Below, piece after piece: positions 6,177 to 13,091 of a stretch of 13,091 bases of DNA. Source of the stretch: Candidatus Omnitrophota bacterium (GTDB taxonomy: Bacteria > Omnitrophota > Gorgyraeia > Tantalellales > Tantalellaceae); NCBI GenBank assembly GCA_028717825.1, contig JAQUNB010000003.1:1-13091 (forward strand), given 5' to 3'. The first letter of the stretch is position 1. Every line of letters begins with the position of its first letter. Made by a program: the position numbers and the translations under genes. The notes under the pieces were generated by a model. It saw nothing but the letters and a program-made list of their open reading frames with translations, made no database searches and had not been told where the DNA came from.

Positions 6177-8114
6177 CTATTCGATCTTCCGCAATTGGTT
6201 TTCCGCGTCGATGATATCGCGATTCATCAGTTTTATGGCTGACCTTATCTTGTTTTTGAGGTTATTTGAAGCTGGTGTGTCGAGTATCTCGCGCAGGACT
6301 TGTATTCCCATCCGCAAGTAACGTATTATCTCGCCTTCGTCCGCGTCTGTTAAGCTCAAGAGGCTGTTGAATTCGACGCCTCGCATCCAAGCCTCAACGC
6401 ACGGCGCGAGATGGTAATGCAAACCTTTACTTATCGGTAGTATCCCGTATTTTTTCTCTATCCCGTTGGCTATTTTCATCATATTGTCTGTTCTATAATT
6501 AAGTTTTCTCGTTTCTTTGTTCAGTTTTGGCAGAGTCGTGTTTTTACGTGGTTCGAATACAACGGCAACGGCGAGCACCCCGAGGGAGATTTCGGAAAGC
6601 TCCTCCAAAATGCCTTGCTCATAAAGCTCGGTCAAACTGATCTCATAGCCGTAAAGCTTTCCGGCAAACTCGCCTTTTGCGGTAAGCTGACCGTTGCTGA
6701 TATATTGAAGATTTTTAAGAAGCTGAACTTTAGCTTGCATATTGTTAAGCGCTCTTCCCGGGGTTTTCTTCTTTGTCTGAAAATAATAGAAAGATCTCGG
6801 GTAGATATCGTAAAGTTTCTCGCCGTAACGCGCGTATAAGTTCAGGATGGTCGCGTAAGAGGCGTTAAACCGGCTTCTTACTTCTTCGGGACTGCTCTGG
6901 ATGATCTTCCTCAGCTCATCGTAATTAATACTGTTCAGGTTGACTCTCGCGAAAACGAAACCTTCCTCGTCTATTCCGCGCCGTCCGGCTCTGCCGGCCA
7001 TTTGGTAGAAATCGCGTGTCTTGAGGTTAGCGTGAAAAGAACCGTAATATTTTCTAAGGTCGTCGAACGCGACGGTTTTCGCGGGCATGTTTATCCCGAG
7101 CGCGAAAGTTTCGGTCGTAAATATCACCTTGATCAGTTTTGAGGTAAAAAGCCTCTCAATAACTTCCTTTAGCGTGGGCAGCATTCCCGCGTGATGATAA
7201 GCGATACCTCTTTCGACCAGAGGCAACAGGATATTGGCGCTTTCTTCGTTTTTGAGGTCGAACACGTCGCAAAGCCGGCTGTAAAGGGCGGTTATCTCGG
7301 CTTTTTCATGCGTGTCCAAAAAATCGTAGTTCAAAAGTTCTTCCGCCAGATACTCCGCGCGCCTTCTGCCGAAGACAAAATATATGCAGGGAAGTTTTCC
7401 GGTATTTTGAAGATGATTTATCAGCGTGTCGAGCCTGTTGGCCCTTAAGTGTTCTTTTCTTATGAAACTTTTGCCGCGACTGTAATAAAGTTTTCTGCTT
7501 GATATCGGAGGTATCGCGCCTTTTATCTTGTTTATGTTGTCGAAAAATTTATTTTCGCATTGGTAAATTATATGAAGCGGCACGGGCCTCGTAGTTTCTA
7601 CCACGACTTTAACCGGTTTACCGTGCACGGCTTGTATCCAGTCGGCGAACTCATTTATGTTAGGTATGGTCGCTGAGAGGGCCAGCATTTTCATGTGTTT
7701 GGGAAGGAATATGAGAGACTCTTCCCAGACAGTGCCGCGTTCGTAGTCGTCGATATAATGGATCTCATCGAAAATTATCCACTCATATTCATCCAAGTCT
7801 GATTCTTCGCTGAGTATCTTGTTGCGGAATATTTCAGTCGTCATTATGAGGATAGGGGCGTGGGGGTTTATGCTTACGTCGCCGGTGAGTATCCCGATCT
7901 TATCCTCATAAAGGGTCTGGAAATCCCTGAACTTCTGATTGGATAAGGCCTTTATGGGCGCGGTGTAGATGACACGTGTTCCGTTCGCAAGACTTTCGTT
8001 TATGACATGTTCCGCAATAGCGGTCTTACCCGAGCCGGTAGGGGCGGAGACAATAACAGAATGCCCTGCATTTATGTGTTCGATGGCTTGTGTTTGGAAT
8101 TTGTCGTATTTCAT
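6177..8114 (-). CDS. Ski2/Mtr4/HelY-like DExH-box helicase with DSHCT-type C-terminus
   Basis: This 645-residue ATP-dependent superfamily 2 helicase probably acts on RNA. Motif I APTGSGKT is at residues 24-31, motif Ia TAPIKALSNQKFRDF at 51-65, motif II DEIH at 116-119 and motif III SAT at 147-149. Motif V TTETFALGINMPAKTV and motif VI QMAGRAGRRGID (around 370) follow. The C-terminal part, with APCVEAWMRGVEFNSLL and EGEIIRYLRMGIQVLREI, matches the DSHCT domain of exosome-associated Ski2/Mtr4 and actinobacterial HelY. Those are usually 900 residues or more. This one has no room for the arch/stalk insertion, so it is a compact version. The ATG has no Shine-Dalgarno, but a -10-like element sits seven bases upstream, as expected for a leaderless mRNA. 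The RNA substrate and partners are unknown. Confidence 0.9.
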   Translation of the reverse strand: MKYDKFQTQAIEHINAGHSVIVSAPTGSGKTAIAEHVINESLANGTRVIYTAPIKALSNQKFRDFQTLYEDKIGILTGDVSINPHAPILIMTTEIFRNKILSEESDLDEYEWIIFDEIHYIDDYERGTVWEESLIFLPKHMKMLALSATIPNINEFADWIQAVHGKPVKVVVETTRPVPLHIIYQCENKFFDNINKIKGAIPPISSRKLYYSRGKSFIRKEHLRANRLDTLINHLQNTGKLPCIYFVFGRRRAEYLAEELLNYDFLDTHEKAEITALYSRLCDVFDLKNEESANILLPLVERGIAYHHAGMLPTLKEVIERLFTSKLIKVIFTTETFALGINMPAKTVAFDDLRKYYGSFHANLKTRDFYQMAGRAGRRGIDEEGFVFARVNLNSINYDELRKIIQSSPEEVRSRFNASYATILNLYARYGEKLYDIYPRSFYYFQTKKKTPGRALNNMQAKVQLLKNLQYISNGQLTAKGEFAGKLYGYEISLTELYEQGILEELSEISLGVLAVAVVFEPRKNTTLPKLNKETRKLNYRTDNMMKIANGIEKKYGILPISKGLHYHLAPCVEAWMRGVEFNSLLSLTDADEGEIIRYLRMGIQVLREILDTPASNNLKNKIRSAIKLMNRDIIDAENQLRKIE

Positions 8115-8121
8115 AAAATAA

Positions 8122-8130
8122 ATTATCGCA
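8122..8130 (-). promoter_or_regulatory. Extended -10 promoter element for the helicase gene
   Basis: Read on the minus strand, TGC-GATAAT has the extended -10 TGN motif directly before a near-consensus -10. Seven bases separate it from the ATG, so transcription would start at or next to the start codon. The -35 region (TTCCCC at the right distance) is poor, as is common with extended -10 promoters. Confidence 0.4.
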
Positions 8131-8180
8131 TAATCGCGTGAGGAGGGGAAGAAAATAAAGTGACGGGGGAGACTTGTTGA

Positions 8181-8308
8181 AGAACGTCTATAGTAGACGT
8201 GGAGACGAGATGGCTTAAGAGCGTATGTGGTATATGGTGCCGATGAAAACGATAGATGAGAGACGACCGCTCGCTTCTCTCGCTAGGACGAAGGACGAGG
8301 GACGAATT
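8181..8308. repeat. Dispersed intergenic repeat, copy 3
   Basis: AGAACGTCTATAG (8181-8193) and AGAGCGTATGTGGTATATGG (8217-8236) resemble copies 1 and 2. AGACGACCGCTCGCTT (8261-8276) is a 16-base exact match to 6041-6056. GGACGAAGGACGAGGGACGA (8286-8305) has tandem GGACGAR words and occurs again with slight change at 12990-13011. Confidence 0.65.
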
Positions 8309-8323
8309 GCGGGCGTTTTTTGT

Positions 8324-8351
8324 GTAGGGAACAGGCATGCCTGTTCCCTAC
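8324..8351. repeat. Perfect 28-bp palindrome, GTAGGGAACAG...CTGTTCCCTAC
   Basis: Bases 8324-8351 read identically on both strands, with GCATGC at the centre. The element is followed by CGTTTTATTG. The next element starts exactly 69 bases later with the same GTAGGGAA arm. GTAGGG...CCCTAC hairpins are widespread REP-like intergenic elements in several bacterial phyla (recollection). Confidence 0.85.
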
Positions 8352-8392
8352 GTTTTATTGTTATTGCAGAAGTCAACAATCGCAGTTTGGTT

Positions 8393-8421
8393 GTAGGGAA
8401 GGGTTTGAAACCCTTCCCTAC
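8393..8421. repeat. 29-bp hairpin, GTAGGGAAGGGTTT-G-AAACCCTTCCCTAC
   Basis: Two perfect 14-base arms surround a single central G. It shares the GTAGGGAA arm and the downstream CGTT with the palindrome at 8324 but has a different core. The shared ends with different cores suggest two members of one family. Confidence 0.85.
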
Positions 8422-8451
8422 GTTATCGTTGATTATCGCGGAAATGAATCG

Positions 8452-8477
8452 TAGTGAACGGTCACGACCGGTTACTA
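8452..8477. repeat. Imperfect third hairpin, TAGTGAACGGTC / GACCGGTTACTA
   Basis: Twelve-base arms separated by AC pair at ten of twelve positions. The spacing from the previous hairpin is about the same as that between the first two, so it may be a decayed third unit with a different core. Confidence 0.5.
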
Positions 8478-8531
8478 AACTAAGGGTAACACCGCAGCTC
8501 TGTTAAAGATAAAAAACCCAGAAATGAATAA

Positions 8532-8560
8532 TTGACCTAAAACTAACTATTTGTTAAAAT
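8532..8560 (+). promoter_or_regulatory. Sigma70-type promoter for the 1467-residue exported protein
   Basis: TTGACC (-35, 8532-8537), a 17-base spacer and TAAAAT (-10, 8555-8560). The start of transcription would fall near 8567, only a few bases before the ATG at 8571. There is no Shine-Dalgarno, so the mRNA is probably leaderless or nearly so. Confidence 0.6.
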
Positions 8561-8570
8561 AACGTACCAT

Positions 8571-11500
8571 ATGACTAATTATAAAGATGCTAAAAACAAA
8601 TTAAATATTATACGCAGAAGGATTTTCATAAAAATCGTAAGCGTAATTGTAGCATTTGCGTTCCTTATTGCCGATGCTTCGCAGTTTTCTTTTGCTGGAG
8701 AAAGCGCGGGAGAGGGTATTGTATCTAAACATACACTTTCTCCTGATTCCCGATTGTCTATGGAAGAGTTCAAAGAAATGTTTGAAAAAGGGTATGGTCT
8801 CTTATCACACCAAGCAGTCAATGAGTATATTCAGGAAAAAATCACAGAAGCCGGCGGTATAGAAAAATTACGGCAAAGAGAAGTTCTTCTTTGCCGGGAG
8901 GAGGGAAGGCCACAGATCCCCGTCCTTATCGTCGCGATCCCGGACCTCTTCGCAAATAGGGGCCAGTTCGCGCATGTCGGGCTTGGCAAGTATAACAATA
9001 AACCGACCATTTATATCGATTCAAAATTTTATTATGACGAAGAAGCCCTCCAGAATTCTTATCAAGAAATACCGAAAGCCGATAAAAAACAAGGCGCGCG
9101 TCACGAATTTGACGAAATACGCGGCTGGGTTGATCAATCCGAAAAACTTGGCATACCTTTGAATAGATTACGAGATGAATGGATAATCGGTAATCCGGAA
9201 GCAAAACAAAAAGGTCAGGATTTGCATAGATATAACGAATTTAACATGGATTACCTTTTTGATCGATATGATTATATGTTGGATTGGGAAAGTTTGTACC
9301 TGGCGTATTGTAAATATGGTTCTAATAACATATCTGACGATTTTAATGTTTCGTCGTATAGAAGTATTAAAAAAGCAGAACCACAACCACGTGATTTGAT
9401 AAACGCATATAATAAATACGGGTATTTCGGCGCGTTGGAAGAGTTGGGTGTCGCTGAGCGGACGTATTTTAATATAATAAAGATGCTGCCTGATCGCGAA
9501 AGATATTTGACCTTGAGCTACGATGAAGCCGTTAGACTGGTTAAGCATACGGAAGAGAGAAAACCATTCGGAACACTAATTTCCAGCGATACCGCAAAAA
9601 ATTTAATTCTAGCGACATTGGACACGATTCCCGGATTTAAAAATGAAAGAGAGAAAAACAACATAAGAAATATGGCACGGCTGTATCGGGAATATGTAAT
9701 AGGATATAAACCTCGAGATAATAATAAATATAAGAACCCGGGCCAGCAAGTGTTTTTCTATGAAGTAGGTGGATTGAATGGTTTGATGGCAAATGAAAAA
9801 CCTTACTTTAAGAAAGCAGGTAGTCCCGCCGAACTTTTGCGTCTTGCAATCCCGGAATTAATAAATTTGACGAATCCGGACGCCTTGGATCCGCTCGAGG
9901 TAGAATTATCTTATTGGACATATCCCGAAAACGCTAAATACCACATATTGCAGGCGTTATATACGATTGACGGATTTAAAAAAGCTAGGGAACAAAATGA
10001 TATAAAAGAAATGGCGAGGTTGTATCGGGGGCATGTAATCGGATACAAACCACCGCATACGGCAAAGTATAAGAAACCAGGCCAGACAGCGTTTTTTCGC
10101 GAAGTAGGCGGACTTAGCGGATTGATGGGGAAGAAACGACCTTACTTCAATAAGAAAAACAGCTCTGCTGAACTTTTACGCCTTGTGTTGCCGGAGTTAA
10201 TTAATCTGACTAACCCCAATGCTTTGGATCCGCTTGAGATAGAAAGGCATTATTGGACTGATCCCGAGAATGCAAAATACCACATACTACAGGCATTGGA
10301 TACAATTCCGGGGTTTAGGGAAGCAAGGGCAAAAAATAATATAAAAAAAATGGTCCAGTTATATAGGAAAAATGTCGTCGGATATAACCCAAAGGATAAA
10401 GGAAAATATAGACAGACGGGACAAGCATCGTTTTTCCATGAAGTGGGCGGTCTTAGGGGGTTGATGGGGGTAAGGCAGCCGTATTTTTCTAACAAGCTTA
10501 ATAGCCCCGCGGAACTTTTGCGCCTTGCAATACCGGGATTGATCAACGCCGATAATCCGGATGCGCTCAAGCCATATGAAGTAGAACGAATGGCGGCCAG
10601 TGGGGTATCGGCCCGGGGAAAGGGCTCCCCCGCGTCCCTGCTTGAGACAATAAAAAAAGATAAGACCCGCGCACCGAATAATCTATTTTTTAACGCTATG
10701 ATAAATAACAAAGGTATAAGTTGGCAGGATGTTGTGAAGGACCGGCCTTTTCACGAAAAAACCCTTAAGCTTGAGTTTGAGATTTTAGTGGATGTAGGGA
10801 TATTCGTGCCGGTTAAAGGCAAAGAAGGATATTATATTTTTTCAGAATTAATGAGAGGAGGAGAAACGGGTGATACAAAGAGAATGATAGACATAGTGAA
10901 TGGCATAGAGTGTAGGTGCGGCACAAAAGGAGAAATAAGGCCGCTTAACCGGTATGATCTATCGAAAGAAGATAGAGAAAAAGTAAAAATGATAATAAAA
11001 GAAAGGCTTAAACCTTTTAAGACGCGTGGGGTGGATTATCCAGGGGATCGTCAATTAACCACCGAACAAATAAATATCATAGTCACGTACAATGAATATG
11101 GTTATTCCGGGGCACTAGACCGATTACATTTAAGCGCGTCACAATATTATCATGCGATAAAAGATCTTTCGGACAGCGAAAAATATTTAACTTTAACATA
11201 TGATAAGGCCGCCGAAATTATAAAGCATCCCGAAGAGAGAAAACCGGCAGGAATATTGACGTCCAGAGAAACCGCTAAGATACTTATCTTAGCTACACTG
11301 GATACCGTTCCCGGGTTTAGAAGGGCAAGGAATGAAAACAATATAAAAAAAATGGCAAATTTATATCGAGAATACGTGATCAAGTATAAGCCAAAAGATA
11401 CCAAACGGCACCGTTATAGCGGGCAGGAAGTGTTCTTCAGGGAAGTGGGCGGGCTGGGCGGTCTTATGGTTAATAAACGGGCATATCTTGATAAAACCAG

Positions 11501-12974
11501 CAGCCCGGCACTATTGTTGCGGCTTGCCTTACCCGAGATGATCGACCTAACGAATCCGGACGCGTTGGATCCGCTCGAGGTCGAAAGAGATTATTGGACG
11601 GATGAAAATAACGCAAAGTATCACATAATCAAGACGCTTGAGACGATCCCGGGATTTAAAGAAGCGATGGAACGAAACGATATAGAGAAAATGGCAGAGC
11701 TTTATCGAAAACATGTTATTAAGTATAAGGCCAAAGAGCGCAAAAAATATAATAATGGGCAATATGCGTTTTTCTGTGAAAAAGGAGGACTCGCTGGCCT
11801 TATGGCAAATAAACAGGAATATTTTAAAAAACCGGGCAGTCCGGCTGAACTCCTAAGGCATGCCGTTGATGGATTAGTTGACGAAAAAAATCCAAAAGCG
11901 CTTCATCCGAATGAAGTAGAAGGTGTTATAAATAAATCAGAGAATTTGTGCAGGGCCGAGGAGTTATTCGCGGCGTGCCTTGAGGCGATCAAGAATGATA
12001 AAGAACTTTTTAAAGGAGCCATGAGCGGCGAAGGTATAACATATAAGCAGATCCACGCGAAGTGCTCTAATAATCCGCGTACCGGTAAGCACTGGTCTAT
12101 CGACGCAATAAGAAAAAAGTGCCGGCTTTTAAATGATCTGGGCATATTTGTTCCAGCCGATACGGATGGCTCACAATGGAAATTTTCATGTCTTTTGCGC
12201 CGTGGAAATGACGAAAATTTTACTAAGACCATGATAAACGCGATCAATGATATTCGGCTTATTGTCGGCGCGAAAGGCAAAGAGCATCCATCGTATAAAG
12301 ATGCTCTCCCCGGCGGTGAGATAGATGGGCTTAGAGAAGCCGTGAAAATGACCGTTTATAGGGAAATGAGGATTATGCGAGAGACCCCCCGCATAAAAAA
12401 GAAAACGCAAGGCGCGCCCGAAAACGAAAAATCTATAGTTTGTCATCTTATATCCGATACCATTATTAGCGATGAACAAGAACGGAGATTGTTAAAGGAT
12501 ATCGAGCATGATATGCGGGATACTAAGTATAAAGAAAAAGTGGTCCGCTTCGACATAGAAGGTGAAGAAGATATTATTTCCGTTATTCGCACTGAAATGG
12601 AAAAACAAAAGAGTCTCCATCTCGGCTATGAAATAAAGTTCGATGTTGCTATACACGATCTGGTTTTGGCGCAACGCATAAATGAAAAATTTGGGATAAG
12701 TGCCGTCGCGTTCCAGCCGACATGCGGGGAATTTGTCAATGTGGATAGTATCCTTTTGGTCCTTGAGGCCGTCGGATCGGATGATATAAATTATTTAAGA
12801 GAAGTTTTTGAGAAGATAACGGGCCAAAAATTATCCCAGAAAGATCTGGAGATAACCGAAGTTAAAAAATTTATCGAGCAAAAGATATTTGCTCTACCGG
12901 CAGTAAAAGCGGATCTCGGCAAAATGACGCTTCTTAATAGTGTTCTTAAGAAATTCATATTGTCCGCGGCGTAA
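8571..12974 (+). CDS. Large exported protein with five 113-residue repeats and HTH-like segments
   Basis: This 1467-residue protein has no known function. Basic residues at 15-17 and a hydrophobic stretch at 18-34 form a signal sequence, with a possible cleavage after Ala42 (SFA/GES). An N-terminal domain (about 45-250) holds ARHEFDEIRGW with His178, Glu179 and Glu182. A helix-turn-helix-like segment (275-304, YGYFGALEELGVAERTYF) leads into repeats beginning at residues 341, 454 and 567. A winged-helix-like segment containing VGIFVP (about 690-815) follows. The pattern then recurs, with a second helix-turn-helix-like segment (about 835-864), repeats at 901 and 1014, and a second LGIFVP segment (about 1125-1265). 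The C-terminal domain (about 1280-1467, ending near ITGQKLSQKDLEI) is of a type I recall from giant Omnitrophota proteins. Each repeat has conserved LYR, VGGLxGLM, SPAELLRLAIPEL and ALDPLEVE. The start is supported by the signal sequence and the promoter. DNA-binding-like modules in an exported protein are unexpected. Confidence 0.85.
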   Translation: MTNYKDAKNKLNIIRRRIFIKIVSVIVAFAFLIADASQFSFAGESAGEGIVSKHTLSPDSRLSMEEFKEMFEKGYGLLSHQAVNEYIQEKITEAGGIEKLRQREVLLCREEGRPQIPVLIVAIPDLFANRGQFAHVGLGKYNNKPTIYIDSKFYYDEEALQNSYQEIPKADKKQGARHEFDEIRGWVDQSEKLGIPLNRLRDEWIIGNPEAKQKGQDLHRYNEFNMDYLFDRYDYMLDWESLYLAYCKYGSNNISDDFNVSSYRSIKKAEPQPRDLINAYNKYGYFGALEELGVAERTYFNIIKMLPDRERYLTLSYDEAVRLVKHTEERKPFGTLISSDTAKNLILATLDTIPGFKNEREKNNIRNMARLYREYVIGYKPRDNNKYKNPGQQVFFYEVGGLNGLMANEKPYFKKAGSPAELLRLAIPELINLTNPDALDPLEVELSYWTYPENAKYHILQALYTIDGFKKAREQNDIKEMARLYRGHVIGYKPPHTAKYKKPGQTAFFREVGGLSGLMGKKRPYFNKKNSSAELLRLVLPELINLTNPNALDPLEIERHYWTDPENAKYHILQALDTIPGFREARAKNNIKKMVQLYRKNVVGYNPKDKGKYRQTGQASFFHEVGGLRGLMGVRQPYFSNKLNSPAELLRLAIPGLINADNPDALKPYEVERMAASGVSARGKGSPASLLETIKKDKTRAPNNLFFNAMINNKGISWQDVVKDRPFHEKTLKLEFEILVDVGIFVPVKGKEGYYIFSELMRGGETGDTKRMIDIVNGIECRCGTKGEIRPLNRYDLSKEDREKVKMIIKERLKPFKTRGVDYPGDRQLTTEQINIIVTYNEYGYSGALDRLHLSASQYYHAIKDLSDSEKYLTLTYDKAAEIIKHPEERKPAGILTSRETAKILILATLDTVPGFRRARNENNIKKMANLYREYVIKYKPKDTKRHRYSGQEVFFREVGGLGGLMVNKRAYLDKTSSPALLLRLALPEMIDLTNPDALDPLEVERDYWTDENNAKYHIIKTLETIPGFKEAMERNDIEKMAELYRKHVIKYKAKERKKYNNGQYAFFCEKGGLAGLMANKQEYFKKPGSPAELLRHAVDGLVDEKNPKALHPNEVEGVINKSENLCRAEELFAACLEAIKNDKELFKGAMSGEGITYKQIHAKCSNNPRTGKHWSIDAIRKKCRLLNDLGIFVPADTDGSQWKFSCLLRRGNDENFTKTMINAINDIRLIVGAKGKEHPSYKDALPGGEIDGLREAVKMTVYREMRIMRETPRIKKKTQGAPENEKSIVCHLISDTIISDEQERRLLKDIEHDMRDTKYKEKVVRFDIEGEEDIISVIRTEMEKQKSLHLGYEIKFDVAIHDLVLAQRINEKFGISAVAFQPTCGEFVNVDSILLVLEAVGSDDINYLREVFEKITGQKLSQKDLEITEVKKFIEQKIFALPAVKADLGKMTLLNSVLKKFILSAA
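9591..9929 (+). repeat. Protein repeat 1 (113 codons) of the exported protein
   Basis: Residues 341-453 begin TAKNLILATLDTIPGF and end near YWTYPE. They lie 560 residues before repeat 4, with no length change in the aligned flanks. Bases 9871-9901 match 11551-11581 with one difference in 31. Confidence 0.85.
9930..10268 (+). repeat. Protein repeat 2 (113 codons)
   Basis: Residues 454-566 begin NAKYHILQALYTIDGF and contain VGGLSGLM and ALDPLEIE. The repeat is exactly the same length as repeat 1 and directly adjacent to it. Confidence 0.85.
10269..10607 (+). repeat. Protein repeat 3 (about 113 codons)
   Basis: It starts at residue 567 with NAKYHILQALDTIPGF and contains VGGLRGLM and ALKPYEVE. 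The end is set by the repeat period. It is followed by the first winged-helix-like segment. Confidence 0.8.
11271..11609 (+). repeat. Protein repeat 4 (113 codons)
   Basis: Residues 901-1013 begin TAKILILATLDTVPGF. This is the counterpart of repeat 1 in the second module and is preceded, as there, by an HTH-like segment and EERKP. Confidence 0.85.
11610..11945 (+). repeat. Protein repeat 5 (about 112 codons)
   Basis: It starts at residue 1014 with NAKYHIIKTLETIPGF, has KGGLAGLM in place of the VGGL form, and ends near ALHPNEVE. It leads into the second winged-helix-like segment, in the position that repeat 3 holds in the first module. Confidence 0.8.
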
Positions 12975-13091
12975 TCGGCCCACGTTACCAGAGACGAAGG
13001 ACGAGGGACGAATTTCCGGCAGAAGGCAGATGGCATTTGGTATATGGCAGAGAGCATGGAGAAACTAGTGACGAAATAGAGCCTGTCGAGA
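12975..13091. repeat. Dispersed intergenic repeat, copy 4 (cut by window edge)
   Basis: TCGGCCCACGTTAC (12975-12988) is identical to 6082-6095 and begins immediately after the stop codon of the exported protein. A run of GACGAAGGACGAGGGACGAA follows, then GCAGATGGCATTTGGTATAT and GGCAGAGAGCATGG, both close to copy 2. No gene or clear terminator is seen. Confidence 0.65.

Larger units (their letters stand above)
8115..8570. other. Divergent intergenic region between helicase and exported repeat protein
   Basis: It contains, in order, the helicase promoter-like element (8122-8130), a third copy of the dispersed repeat (8181-8308), three hairpins at 8324-8477 and the promoter of the large exported protein (8532-8560). 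Open frames crossing it run through palindromes and repeats and are not believed to be genes. Confidence 0.6.

Noticed and set aside
8225..8506. Plus-strand ORF of 93 codons
   Set aside because: It runs through the dispersed repeat and all three hairpins. Its peptide is simply the translated palindromes, and there is no Shine-Dalgarno.
10250..10711. Minus-strand ORF of 153 codons and other long antisense ORFs inside carB, the helicase and the exported protein
   Set aside because: They lie entirely opposite well-supported coding sequence and have no start signals of their own. They are frame shadows.
9591..11945. Possible CRISPR or tandem DNA array suggested by 339-base periodicity
   Set aside because: The periodicity is in coding frame with conserved protein motifs and diverged DNA. 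It is a protein repeat.

Overview
This window looks like a fragment of an uncultivated Gram-negative-type bacterium. Omnitrophota (candidate division OP3) is my best guess. The main reason is the 1467-residue exported protein at the right end. Its hydrophobic N-terminus is followed by an 'SPDSRL' stretch, and its C-terminal domain is of a type I recall from the very large secreted proteins of that phylum. The compact Ski2-like helicase and the degenerate repeats in the gaps also fit. This is recollection, not a database result.

Layout, left to right. (1) The 5' end of a membrane-anchored or exported protein, minus strand, cut by the window edge. (2) An 860-base gap with a mosaic of degenerate repeats, a 192-bp nested inverted repeat, and a good sigma70-type promoter (791-819). 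(3) A plus-strand pair: a nitronate monooxygenase-type flavoprotein with a C-terminal four-cysteine motif, and an 88-residue RRM RNA-binding protein 29 bases behind it. (4) A promoter, a ~120-base leader and a strong intrinsic terminator ending only 21 bases before carB. The carB gene is full length, 1075 residues. The terminator's 5' arm lies inside a possible 13-codon leader ORF. (5) A second repeat-filled gap. (6) A minus-strand Ski2/HelY-like helicase of 645 residues. (7) A divergent gap with a third repeat copy and three evenly spaced hairpins. (8) The 1467-residue exported protein, built of five 113-residue repeats, two helix-turn-helix-like segments and two winged-helix-like segments in a two-level duplication. 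(9) A fourth repeat copy at the right edge.

Functionally the window is mixed. CarB makes carbamoyl phosphate for arginine and pyrimidine synthesis, and its leader suggests transcription attenuation. The RRM protein and the helicase are both RNA-handling proteins, but nothing shows that they act together. The two genes that diverge from the 8115-8570 gap both have promoter-like elements so close to the start codon that near-leaderless transcripts are likely. The most unusual items are the exported repeat protein, the carB leader and the dispersed repeat family. No tRNA, rRNA, CRISPR array, transposase or phage gene was seen.
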